A DNA stretch of 64,000 nucleotides from contig NZ_QRJZ01000004.1 in the NCBI RefSeq assembly GCF_003470665.1, forward strand, positions 62,001 to 126,000, in the 5' to 3' direction. The stretch is from Collinsella sp. AM17-1 (GTDB lineage Bacteria; Actinomycetota; Coriobacteriia; Coriobacteriales; Coriobacteriaceae). The notes under the pieces are model-generated. The model was given only the letters and a program-made list of their open reading frames with translations, did no database searches and was not told where the DNA came from. This document shows, piece after piece, positions 54,657 through 62,733 of the stretch (position 1 is its first letter; every line of letters begins with the position of its first letter). Made by a program: the position numbers and the translations under genes.

Positions 54657-55562
54657 ATGCGGCCCGGTGGCACTCAGACAAAGCGCGGCGCCGCGGTGCG
54701 CATGCGACGCCGACTGGGCTTGGCGCCGCGGGCGTACGCACTGCTGTCTTGCTCGCTGGTGCTGGTCATAGCTGGCGTTTCTGCCTATGGCATGACCGTG
54801 CCGTCCATGATGCAGGCGCATGCCGCACGCGAACCGCGCGTGGGGCATGAGGTCAAAAGTGACCTGGGGACCACGACTGGATATGCTTGGGCAAGTGTGG
54901 TCGCGCATATTGTGTTTGGCACCGGCGACGCGGACGGCGCCGAGGCCCCGGACAACGAAGTCACGCTTGCCAATGGCAAAACCATCGTGCTCACCAACAC
55001 CAAGATCATCGATCGGTTGTCCAACAATAGCGTGGCGGCAACGGTGAATAAGGTCGAGCAGCAGAAGGAGCAGGACGCCCAGCAGTCCGGAAAGCCCGGT
55101 AGCTCGGATACTTCTGGCTCCGGCTCGGATTCGTCGAGTTCGGGCGGTGGCTCTGGGTCGGGTTCCTCTGCCGGAGGGTCTGGAAACGGCGGCTCGACGG
55201 GCGGCAACACTGACAACGATGCAAACTCCGGTGGCCTTTCCGCTGCTGAGGAAGAGAGCATTCACAGCTGGCTTGTGACCAAGTACAACATGCTCGACGG
55301 CTATGTTTCTCGTGCCAATGACGTGGTCTCGACCTATAACTCTACGGGAGATCCCAGGCCGTGCGACAGCCTGGTCGGGGAGATGTTTGTCATTCGAGCC
55401 GAGTTCGGTCGTCAGACATTCTCGCCCCGGTCAAAGTGGTATCAGCAGTATGCCAATCTGTGGGGCTGTTACACCAACCTATGTCAATGGGTCGGCCATT
55501 ACGGCGATGATGACGTCGCGCTCGGTAACTTCAACAATAACGTGGCGGCGCTTGCCCTATGA
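54657..55562 (+). CDS. Anchored secreted protein with Ser/Gly linker, kinase operon
   Basis: This 301-residue protein has a basic N-terminus (TKRGAAVRMRRRLGLAPRA), one hydrophobic helix (LLSCSLVLVIAGVSAYGM), an extracellular stretch, a Ser/Gly-rich flexible linker (~150-190), and a C-terminal helical domain of about 100 residues with a few Cys and Trp residues. I recognise no family. ATG 54657 follows GGAGGAG. Its stop overlaps the start of the kinase gene (ATGA), so it may be the external partner or a substrate. Confidence 0.78.
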   Translation: MRPGGTQTKRGAAVRMRRRLGLAPRAYALLSCSLVLVIAGVSAYGMTVPSMMQAHAAREPRVGHEVKSDLGTTTGYAWASVVAHIVFGTGDADGAEAPDNEVTLANGKTIVLTNTKIIDRLSNNSVAATVNKVEQQKEQDAQQSGKPGSSDTSGSGSDSSSSGGGSGSGSSAGGSGNGGSTGGNTDNDANSGGLSAAEEESIHSWLVTKYNMLDGYVSRANDVVSTYNSTGDPRPCDSLVGEMFVIRAEFGRQTFSPRSKWYQQYANLWGCYTNLCQWVGHYGDDDVALGNFNNNVAALAL

Positions 55563-57403
55563 TGACCGATCTTGCATCCACCACACCACAATCGCTCGGT
55601 CGCGATCCCATGGTCGGCCTGCGCCTGGCGCGTGTCGACGGGTTTGAGCCGGCCATTGCGCTCGGTCAGGACGAACTGCCTGCCTATCTGCGTCGTTTTA
55701 CGATACTGTTTGCCGACGATGCCACCATGCGCCGTGGCGGTATCGGCCGCGTGACGCGTGCCGTCAACGCCCAAGGCGAGGCCGTGGCACTCAAGCAGCT
55801 CATCTTGCCAACGTGCGATGAGTTTGACGATGCCGCCGCCCATGAGGCGCTGGTCGCCAAGTTCAAAGCGGCGTTTCGCGAGGAATACGAATGCCATCGC
55901 GCCCTTTCGGGCCTTAAGGGCTTTCCCCGCCTCTATGGCTGGGGCGAGGTCGACGGTGTGCCTGCAATTGTCATGGAATGGGTCGAGGGCGAGACGCTCG
56001 CCCGCTTGCGCTCGCGCTTTGCCGTGGACGATGCCGGCCGCCTATCGCCGCTTGTGGCGGCGCGTCTGGGTCGCGACCTGTTCGATCTGCTCTGCCGTAT
56101 GAGCCTGGTGGGCGAGGGCTTTGTCCATCGCGATATCTCGCCCGCTAATATTATGGTGCGTACGGCGCGTCTACCGCTTGACCGGCAGCTTGCCGAGGGC
56201 ACCTTTGACCTGTGCCTGATCGACTTTGGCTCGTCGCTGGCGCTTGAGCCTGCGTCGGCCGTGGCCGGTACCGGCGGCAAGGCGTCGTTTACGGAGCGCT
56301 ATGCCACGCTGCGTCGCGCGACGGTTGCCTATGCCCCGCCCGAGATGCTCACCGACGATATTCCCGACCTGCGCGCTTTGCGTATGTCGCCGGCGATCGA
56401 CGTCTATGCCGCAGCAAGCACGGTTTACGAGCTCATTGCCGGCGCCGCGCCATACGAAGCCGCGCCGAGCACTTCGGGCACCTCGGGTTCGCGCAAAAAG
56501 ACGCGCGACATCGCCAGCCCCTACCGTCTCAAGATGGACACGCTGCCCGACTATCCCATTGGTGCCCATGCGCCCGGTTGCGATTTGACTCAGCTGCTTC
56601 GTCGTGAGCCCGATGTGGCGCTCGCTGCGGCCGAGCAGGCCCAGCAGCTGGGGCTTGAGCCGGATTCCGAGGAGCTACGCGATGCGCTGGCGTTTGTCGA
56701 TGCCCAGCTGTTCGACGTGGTGATGGCCTGTCTGTCCAGCCATCAAAAAGATCGTCCCGAGCCGGCGGCGGTCGAGGCGGCGCTCTCGGCGTTTTGTGAC
56801 CACTATGCGCAAAATGTCGGTCGTTCGCTCCGCGGCGAGCCGCTCACGCCGTGCCCCATGGATGCGTCTGGCCGCGCGGTTCGTCGCGCGCTGATGGTCG
56901 GCGCGACGGTCGTCTGTGGCGTGGTTTGGGCTGTGGTCGTGGTTTCGGCCGCGCTGCTGGCGTCGGGCGCTCGCGTGACGGCGACTTTGGGATCGCTCGT
57001 GTGGTCTGGGTCGCTACCGGGTATTATTGCCGCACTGGCGTTGGCGCTGCCAGGCATAGCCGGCGTTGCCGCGGGGGCACTTGCGCGCGATCGGCGCTCG
57101 GGCTTCCTGCAGGGTGTGCTTGCGCTTTCTGCCTGCGAGGTTCCGGTGCTGGTTGTGGCTGCATGTAGCGTATTTTCCCAACGCGCCGTGATGGGCGGCC
57201 TTGTTGCCGCTCTGGTTGCAACCTATACGCTTACGTGGTTTTTGCTTGCGATGGGCTTTGCCTTTGAACTTCCCGTTTCGGCACCGCGACGCACAAAAGC
57301 CCAGATGGCGACTCCGCTTGCCGGTGGAGCCGCAGCTGTCCGTACTTTTGGCGGACCTGTCGAAGTATCGTCCGATTCTATTTCTACGACCAAGGAGGCC
57401 TAG
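55559..57403 (+). CDS. Ser/Thr protein kinase with four membrane helices
   Basis: In this 614-residue protein the kinase domain is at ~55-420, with a loose glycine loop (RRGGIGRVTRAVN), VALKQL, the catalytic loop VHRDISPANIMV (HRD-S variant, Ser in place of the usual Lys, though Asp and Asn are kept) and IDFGSS in place of DFG-A. About four hydrophobic helices follow (~445-575), then a short tail. Loss of the catalytic-loop Lys makes activity uncertain. It overlaps the upstream anchored-protein gene; FHA follows four bases later. Confidence 0.88.
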   Translation: MMTDLASTTPQSLGRDPMVGLRLARVDGFEPAIALGQDELPAYLRRFTILFADDATMRRGGIGRVTRAVNAQGEAVALKQLILPTCDEFDDAAAHEALVAKFKAAFREEYECHRALSGLKGFPRLYGWGEVDGVPAIVMEWVEGETLARLRSRFAVDDAGRLSPLVAARLGRDLFDLLCRMSLVGEGFVHRDISPANIMVRTARLPLDRQLAEGTFDLCLIDFGSSLALEPASAVAGTGGKASFTERYATLRRATVAYAPPEMLTDDIPDLRALRMSPAIDVYAAASTVYELIAGAAPYEAAPSTSGTSGSRKKTRDIASPYRLKMDTLPDYPIGAHAPGCDLTQLLRREPDVALAAAEQAQQLGLEPDSEELRDALAFVDAQLFDVVMACLSSHQKDRPEPAAVEAALSAFCDHYAQNVGRSLRGEPLTPCPMDASGRAVRRALMVGATVVCGVVWAVVVVSAALLASGARVTATLGSLVWSGSLPGIIAALALALPGIAGVAAGALARDRRSGFLQGVLALSACEVPVLVVAACSVFSQRAVMGGLVAALVATYTLTWFLLAMGFAFELPVSAPRRTKAQMATPLAGGAAAVRTFGGPVEVSSDSISTTKEA

Positions 57404-57406
57404 GTC

Positions 57407-58345
57407 ATGGCATCTCAAGTTGAGCTCACCCCATGCGGGGCCATGTTTGACATCTTTAAGCGCGCAGCGCATCTGAGCCATATCGAGCTGTGCGGCTTGG
57501 TGCTTTCGTCCCGTCCGCTCGCCGACGGCCGCAGCCCGCAGAGCCGAGCCGCCGATCGCTCTTGGGTTTCCCGCTTTATCGTTCGCGCGCCGGTCGGCAC
57601 GCTTCAGCAGCGCTACTTTGCCGAATACGGTACCTCGGCTGCGCGTATTATGTCGCAACTGGCCCTGCGCCAGCGCAACCCCATGGACTCCACGGCTGTA
57701 ATCAATATGGTGTGCGGTCCTGCAGGTGAACCGATGGTACGCGCGCTCGAAGAGTGCCACCAGGACACGAATCTCTATCGCAACGCGCTCGATCGCCTGT
57801 CCCAGGCGGCGGAACTCATGCCCGCCGAGCGCGCCGAGGTCGTGCTGGTGCTGTTTGTCGCCGTCGGTTGTTCGGCGGATGTGCGGTCCTCGGTGAACTA
57901 TGCCATCGACTACGCGAACGCGACCTGCGGCGGAGGCACATCCACGCCGCGTTCGCTTGGCATGTCGCTGACTGCGGGCGAACGCGAACCCGCCCCGGCG
58001 CACCCTTTGGGCTTGCTGCGCGTGCAAAACAGTTTTGTCGTGAGCGCCCCGCGCTGGATTCAGCCGAGTGAGCAGGGTGTTGAGATTGGCGCGCTGGCCA
58101 CTGGTGAGGGCGATATTACCGACGTCGGCGACGATGTCTCGGCCCGCCATGCCCATATCTGGTGCGATGCTCAAAATATCTGGCACGTCGAGGACTTATC
58201 GTCCACCAACGGAACCGTGGTGGTAAACGGGGCCACGCGCGTTTGCATTCAGGTCGAGCCCGGCCGTTCCGCCCAGCTCAATCCCGGCGACGAGCTCAAG
58301 CTCGGCGAATCCACTACCTATGCCATCCTCTTCGGTGCCCTCTAG
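57407..58345 (+). CDS. FHA-domain protein of the third kinase operon
   Basis: This 312-residue protein has a ~200-residue N-terminal helical domain of unknown type and a C-terminal FHA domain (~210-310) with ITDVGDDVSARHAHIW and DLSSTNGTVVVNG. The FHA glycine-arginine at the first loop is poorly conserved. It probably reads the kinase encoded just upstream. ATG 57407 follows GGAGG. A hairpin at 58346 may terminate the operon. Confidence 0.88.
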   Translation: MASQVELTPCGAMFDIFKRAAHLSHIELCGLVLSSRPLADGRSPQSRAADRSWVSRFIVRAPVGTLQQRYFAEYGTSAARIMSQLALRQRNPMDSTAVINMVCGPAGEPMVRALEECHQDTNLYRNALDRLSQAAELMPAERAEVVLVLFVAVGCSADVRSSVNYAIDYANATCGGGTSTPRSLGMSLTAGEREPAPAHPLGLLRVQNSFVVSAPRWIQPSEQGVEIGALATGEGDITDVGDDVSARHAHIWCDAQNIWHVEDLSSTNGTVVVNGATRVCIQVEPGRSAQLNPGDELKLGESTTYAILFGAL

Positions 58346-58395
58346 CCGGCAGTTAAGGACGTTCCTTTTCTGCCGGCACTTGGGGACACTCCTCG
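58346..58395 (+). repeat. Hairpin with GGGGACGTTC-family fragments
   Basis: GCCGGCA...TGCCGGC (58346-58376) encloses AAGGACGTTCCTT; ACTTGGGGACACTCC follows. It is a relative of the repeat at 14970-15066 and sits at the border between the kinase operon and the lower-GC region. Confidence 0.6.
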
Positions 58396-58429
58396 GCGCG
58401 CCAGAGCCGGTCGCCTGGGGATGGAGAGG

Positions 58430-59295
58430 CCATTTTGGCCCTTGGCGGTCAGTCGGGGCGAAACTAGAAGATCTTTCCGATTCGCGGCTGTTCATGCTTG
58501 TAGAGCATCTAAAACAATAGGATGTTATTCTGGAATATGCCGGGTGCGTGAACTTGCCTGTCTTAGCCTTAATAAGGTATAGGGGAGTTTGGCTCAGGGG
58601 TTCCGTGTTGTTCTTCAGCGCAGTATTGTGGGACAGATTTGCTGAGATTGGCGCCTTACACCGCAGAGCGCACGGAAGGCTCTCGATTTGTGTTCTGGCC
58701 CCAGAATACAGGGCCTGATACTTACCAACTGTGGCATGGATGTAACATCTGTAGAAATCAACCCTTTTGTTGTCGACCTTTGTAAGAAAAACACTGCCAT
58801 CAACTCTTTGGATGACGAAACTAGGGTGCTTGAGGGGAGCCTTTACTCCCCTCTGAGAGATGACTCATGTTTTTCGCTTGTCGTTGTGAATCCTCCGTTA
58901 CTGCCGATTCCGGATGAGATTCCTTATCCCTTCGTTTGAGATGGAGGACAATCGGGTCTGGATAAAACACTTCGTATTCTTAAGGGTGGCGATACGCATT
59001 TAGAGAAAAACGGTAAATACTGCTAATAGGGGTGACGACGATGGTGCGGGGGCGACCCGCGATGCTCTCATCAATACGTCGGATACTTGGGAAATCAGGT
59101 CTAGATGCATGTATGATGATGCTGTGTGGCTATTCAATTAATCCGCGTTCCGAATGGGTGCAGGGTATAGCTGCGACATCGTATGCTTTTGACCCGGCGC
59201 GATACTCAGATATTTCTGAGGCGGTTGACGAAGTTTATACGCACTATGCCGCGCAAGGCGTTTCGGAAGTTTGCACATCTACGTTACGGGCTTAG
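58430..59295 (+). pseudogene. Decayed SAM-dependent methyltransferase
   Basis: Pieces of one class I methyltransferase are recognisable across frames. LSDSRLFMLVEHLKQ is followed by a stop at 58518, then LALIRYRGVWL. In another frame comes RKALDLCSGPRIQGLIL (SAM motif I, with GPR where GTG is expected), then DVTSVEINPFVVDLCKKN and VVVNPPLLPIP (NPP catalytic motif). A TGA at 58937 interrupts PYPFV...DGGQSGLDKTLRIL. A third piece follows (59032-59295: LSSIRRILGKSGLDACMMML, EWVQGIAATSYAF). At least two stops and two frameshifts mean it is not functional. What it once modified is unknown. Confidence 0.8.
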
Positions 59296-59420
59296 GTTTC
59301 TTCAAGCGAGCAGGCCGGTTGCGTTATTTCGAGCGATTTTTCTAGTCTAGACGACAAAAGGCAAAGGATTTGATGGGTATAAAACGCGGACGTTTGTGGG
59401 CGGATGCTCAAATCTATTGT

Positions 59421-59464
59421 GGCAATCGGGCGGTTGAAAAAGATATTTCAACCGCCCGATTGCC
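59421..59464. repeat. Perfect 19-bp hairpin
   Basis: GGCAATCGGGCGGTTGAAA (59421-59439) pairs exactly with 59446-59464 around AAGATA. No T-run follows. The gap 59296-59610 otherwise shows nothing recognisable. It could be a terminator, an element end or a regulatory stem before the ABC gene. Confidence 0.75.
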
Positions 59465-59610
59465 AGGTTCGTCGGAGGAGATGTCCGATTCCGACTCTCT
59501 TGTAGGAAGAGCTTGAGATCGTATTGGCCCAAGGCAATCTTAAAGCAGTCTCATTGGCAAATCTTCGCTCCTGTTGTGTTGAGGTGTAAGGTATCAGTGA
59601 TTGATGTTTT

Positions 59611-61266
59611 GTGGCGGGTAGATTGGGGCCTTCCTTGATTCGATGCGTTCTCTCGAGGTTCATCAGAGCAAAAGGGGCTTTCGTCTTCATTGCTATCACG
59701 GTGATTGGAACCGCTCTCTCCTATGCCATGCCATACGTGAACGGGAAATTCTTAGATTTTCTTCTCGGTAACCGCAGCGAAAGAGACGCCGTACTCTTCG
59801 CGCTCCTGGTTGCGTCAATAGGAGTTTTCTCCACCCTCTTTACTTATTTTGCAGGAACACTTTCCATTCGCATAACCACGAGACTTTCCTTTGATCTTCT
59901 CAGGGAGGCCGTCTTGCGTTTTGAAAGAGACGATTACTTGGTGAGTCGGACCATCGATCCAGCCTATACAACGCAACGGATTATTTCCGACTCTAGCGTG
60001 GTCTCATCCTTCGTTTTGGCGAATTTTATCAGTGCGCCGCTGTCCATTGTAGCCATTCCCATCGTATTGCTTATCATATGGTCAATTGATTCAACTCTCG
60101 CGGTGTTTTCCATCATTCTCCTCATCGTGTATTTCTGTGTAATTACTGGGTTGAGGAAACTTTTGTATAGGGTCACGTATGAGAAGAAAGAGGCGGACAG
60201 CGCCTTTTACGCCGCAATTGCATCGCAGCTTAATCAGATTCTCAACATTCAACTGACATCTTCGTACGGCAAGAGCGAACAAGCGCTCGACGCTGGGTTT
60301 AAGAGCTATTTTCCCAAAGTTTTGCGCTCCGGAAAGCTATCATATTCTCTGACATCGCTCGATGGTCTTTTCGCAGCGTTGTTTCAAGCGGTGATACTTG
60401 TTGTTTCCGGAGTACGAATCATTAACGGAACTATGTCAATAGGCGAGTACACTATCATCGGTACATACTTCGCGGTTCTCTTTAAGACTTTGAAAAGTAT
60501 GATGTCATTGTTCAAATCCTATCAAGATGCCAAAGCATCATGGGATAGGACGGCTATCGCGACGAGAGAAAAGGAGAGATCGGGGTGGAATCGGACCGAT
60601 TTAGCTAAACTCGATGAAATAAATGACATTTCGGTATCTGATTTGGAATTCTCGGTTGCCCTTCCAGACGGATCTGTCCGAGAGGTCCTCGGCGGGTTTT
60701 CTTTCAAGTTTTCCGGTCCTGGTACATATTGCATAGTTGGGGAAAACGGAAGAGGCAAGACGTCACTTCTTTACTTGATGCTCGGGCTATACTCATCGAA
60801 AGGCAAAGTAAAATACAACGGCGTGCCAATCGAAGAATGCGACTTGGATTACATACGTGCGAGAGAGATATCGTGCTGCCCACAGTCGTGCTTCGCGCCG
60901 GACGAAACGGTGAAAGAGCTGTTAGAGTATTTCGACACGCCCTTTTCTTCCTATCACCGGGGTGTAGATGGCCTACTTTCGCTGGAAAACAGCGTGAAGG
61001 AGTTGCTCGGGAAACGTTGCTCCGCGCTTTCGGGCGGTGAGCTGCGCCGAGTGTACTTATGGTCGGCGATTTCACGCAAGTCGTCAGTTTTGGTACTCGA
61101 CGAGCCCACGACTGGGTTAGACGCTGTAAGCCGCGCCGAGCTTGCGGCCTATGTTAAGCGCAACAAGCAAAGCCAGCTGATCATCATTGTCTCTCACGAT
61201 GACGAGATGGTCGGCGCGGTAGAAGGGGTAGTGGATTTAGGCAGCATGTACCGGGGTAAATGCTGA
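59611..61266 (+). CDS. ABC exporter (fused membrane and ATPase domains)
   Basis: This protein of about 551 residues has six membrane helices over ~1-310 and a C-terminal ATPase: Walker A GENGRGKTSLL (Arg where Ser/Ala is usual), signature LSGGELRRV, Walker B VLVLDEPTTGLD, H-loop SHDDE. The type resembles bacteriocin/peptide and lipid exporters but lacks an N-terminal C39 peptidase. GC content is clearly lower than in neighbouring genes. The start is uncertain: GTG 59611 or TTG 59635, neither with a good ribosome site. It lies near the Cys-rich peptides on the opposite strand and could export their products. Confidence 0.88.
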   Translation: MAGRLGPSLIRCVLSRFIRAKGAFVFIAITVIGTALSYAMPYVNGKFLDFLLGNRSERDAVLFALLVASIGVFSTLFTYFAGTLSIRITTRLSFDLLREAVLRFERDDYLVSRTIDPAYTTQRIISDSSVVSSFVLANFISAPLSIVAIPIVLLIIWSIDSTLAVFSIILLIVYFCVITGLRKLLYRVTYEKKEADSAFYAAIASQLNQILNIQLTSSYGKSEQALDAGFKSYFPKVLRSGKLSYSLTSLDGLFAALFQAVILVVSGVRIINGTMSIGEYTIIGTYFAVLFKTLKSMMSLFKSYQDAKASWDRTAIATREKERSGWNRTDLAKLDEINDISVSDLEFSVALPDGSVREVLGGFSFKFSGPGTYCIVGENGRGKTSLLYLMLGLYSSKGKVKYNGVPIEECDLDYIRAREISCCPQSCFAPDETVKELLEYFDTPFSSYHRGVDGLLSLENSVKELLGKRCSALSGGELRRVYLWSAISRKSSVLVLDEPTTGLDAVSRAELAAYVKRNKQSQLIIIVSHDDEMVGAVEGVVDLGSMYRGKC

Positions 61267-61634
61267 CAAGTGTAGTGCTACCCAACTGACAGAGATAACA
61301 AAAAAGCGATGCAGATGCACGTAGCATTCAGTCGGTTCGGACTCGGTGCCTTCACGCCATCGCAACGCTTTCAGATATAGTTCTCATTCTCTTACTAAAG
61401 GAAACTTTAGTCTACGTTGTCTTGTCGAGACAGAGGTGAAGCGAAGTGTTGTCGCGACGTATCTTATTCCAGGTGGCTCAGTATCATCGTGAGAATCACA
61501 CCAAAGTGTACTTACAATTCTCGTGTCCCACGGACAACATGAGCTGAGCATTGAGGTTCCACCCTTTGCTGCAACTACACGGGGTTGGACGGCAATGAAT
61601 ATGCCGGGCCGCATGCCACGCGCAGCGGGGGTCC

Positions 61635-61760
61635 ATGCCCCAGTATGTTGCCTACAGCAGCCTCGATGTCCACGCACACATCATCTCTGCCTTCGTGTTC
61701 AATCCGTTTGCCGGAGAGTGCGAGGGTTACAAGGCCGTAGAATACGAGCCGAACAAATGA
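61635..61760 (+). pseudogene. IS110-family transposase N-terminal fragment
   Basis: A 41-codon frame reads MPQYVAYSSLDVHAHIISAF and continues FNPFAGECEGYK before a stop. The VAYSSLDVHA block with its Asp matches the start of IS110 DEDD transposases. The remaining ~300 codons are missing. The surrounding gap 61267-61963 otherwise shows only degenerate sequence. Confidence 0.7.
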
Positions 61761-61856
61761 AATGCGGTATCGACGCATAGGATTAAACTGACGATTGCTT
61801 TGCACCGAAAATACGCCCGGAAAGCCGCTATGGGTGGCGGCCCGGGTTAAATTGAG

Positions 61857-61897
61857 AGGCCCGTCCGATCACTTTCATGTGACGAACGGTCGGGCTT
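61857..61897. terminator. Hairpin downstream of the RiPP-like genes
   Basis: AGGCCCGTCCG (61857-61867) pairs with CGGTCGGGCTT (61887-61897) with one mismatch and an inner CAC/GTG extension. TTCTT follows on the plus strand; a T-containing stretch follows on the minus strand. It may end minus-strand transcription of the peptide genes. Confidence 0.55.
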
Positions 61898-61963
61898 CTT
61901 ATTCCACTTGCCAATGCTCGGCTCATATTGGAAGAAAGCTACGCTAATGTTTGCGTGATACTC

Positions 61964-62071
61964 CTATTTTTTCCGAAGAAAGAATCGGATAATGAAGAAT
62001 AACAATAAAAAAGGTGCCAGATATAAAGCAAGTACAAAGGTTAATCCAACGAGACCTTGCAATAATGGCAT
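61964..62071 (-). CDS. 35-residue hydrophobic peptide
   Basis: ATG 62071 follows GGAGGAG; the frame reads MPLLQGLVGLTFVLALYLAP, then FLLLFFIIRFFLRKK and a stop. It is a single membrane helix with a basic C-terminus, like small membrane or immunity/accessory peptides of peptide clusters. It is the last of the minus-strand small genes behind the radical SAM gene. Too short for a confident assignment, but the ribosome site and composition support expression. Confidence 0.6.
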   Translation of the reverse strand: MPLLQGLVGLTFVLALYLAPFLLLFFIIRFFLRKK

Positions 62072-62150
62072 AACTCCTCCCAGACACGAGATTTTGGTAT
62101 TTGTCCCCATCTTATTTTGAATTGGACCAAATAGTTCCTAGACACAAAAA

Positions 62151-62330
62151 CTACTCGTCAACTGGATCGCACCAATCTGCTGGCAAAACACAGCTTGATT
62201 CTTTATCGACATAGCACCAATCCGCAACAGGGCACTCGGCGATGTCGTAAAAATTGCATATATCAACTCCAAGACAACAAGGCTCAACGGGAGTATGTTC
62301 ATTTGAACCAACAGGATGGATATGCTTCAT
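62151..62330 (-). CDS. Cys-rich RiPP precursor candidate 2 (59 aa)
   Basis: ATG 62330 follows GAGGAGC. The peptide begins MKHIHPVGSNEHTPVEPCCL and contains seven cysteines (18, 19, 25, 33, 39, 47, 54). Asp occurs at Cys+4 for C19, C25, C33 and C54 (CLGVD, CNFYD, CPVAD, CDPVD) and at Cys+3 for C39. The short leader MKHIHP is shared with the 67-residue peptide upstream. Position directly downstream of a SPASM radical SAM gene and the Cys-x3-Asp spacing point to a ranthipeptide-type precursor. I know no named family for it. Confidence 0.82.
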   Translation of the reverse strand: MKHIHPVGSNEHTPVEPCCLGVDICNFYDIAECPVADWCYVDKESSCVLPADWCDPVDE

Positions 62331-62360
62331 AACAGCTCCTCACCTTAATCCAATTAGAGA

Positions 62361-62564
62361 CTACGTTTGATCAATGCCACAGTGATCTACAACGCAGATG
62401 CTGCCGCCATCCATGTCATAGTCGCAGTAATCGTATGCACCACAGCCATCTGCTTTATCATAAACAGTACAGATGTCAGTAATGCCCAAGAGGCAGTCAA
62501 AAGACATCGGCTTCACGCCTGCCTCGTCGCCACTTCCTGGATTAATCGGATGAATATGCTTCAC
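62361..62564 (-). CDS. Cys-rich RiPP precursor candidate 1 (67 aa)
   Basis: GTG 62564 is five bases after AAAGGGAGG. The peptide begins MKHIHPINPGSGDEAGVKPM and contains six cysteines (24, 32, 41, 47, 57, 62). Asp follows at Cys+4 for C32 and C41 (CTVYD, CGAYD) and at Cys+3 for C47, C57 and C62. Three DxC units (TDIC, YDYC, VDHC) parallel VDIC and two ADWC in the second peptide. Leader about 1-20, core 23-67. It lies 169 bases behind the maturase and 30 bases before the second precursor. Function (bacteriocin, signal or metal ligand) is unknown. Confidence 0.85.
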   Translation of the reverse strand: MKHIHPINPGSGDEAGVKPMSFDCLLGITDICTVYDKADGCGAYDYCDYDMDGGSICVVDHCGIDQT

Positions 62565-62622
62565 GACTACCTCCCTTTGAGTGCAGAAAAACCTCAATAT
62601 TGTGTATAACAAACCAAGATGT

Positions 62623-62733
62623 CTAGTTCACCATATTTCTAGAATGGTTTCGGCGAACGTAGCAATAAGCTTCGCAGACGGTAATCAGAAGAACGAACAC
62701 CTCCACAATGGTGACAGCAATGCGCTGAACCGC
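62623..62733 (-). CDS. Possible hydrophobic peptide in frame after the maturase stop
   Basis: Immediately after the TAA of the radical SAM gene the same frame stays open for 36 codons, encoding RIAVTIVEVFVLLITVCEAY then CYVRRNHS. This is a plausible membrane helix with basic end. No ATG is present; an ATT or a GTG would have to serve, and no good ribosome site is seen. It may be an untranslated remnant. Confidence 0.25.
   Translation of the reverse strand, partial: AVQRIAVTIVEVFVLLITVCEAYCYVRRNHSRNMVN

Noticed and set aside
59032..59295. Independent small gene
   Set aside because: Its sequence reads as the C-terminal part of the decayed methyltransferase and lacks its own ribosome site.
61384..61677. 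Minus-strand frame in the 61.3-61.7 kb gap
   Set aside because: Composition is not coding-like; it overlaps the IS110 fragment on the other strand and has no ribosome site.
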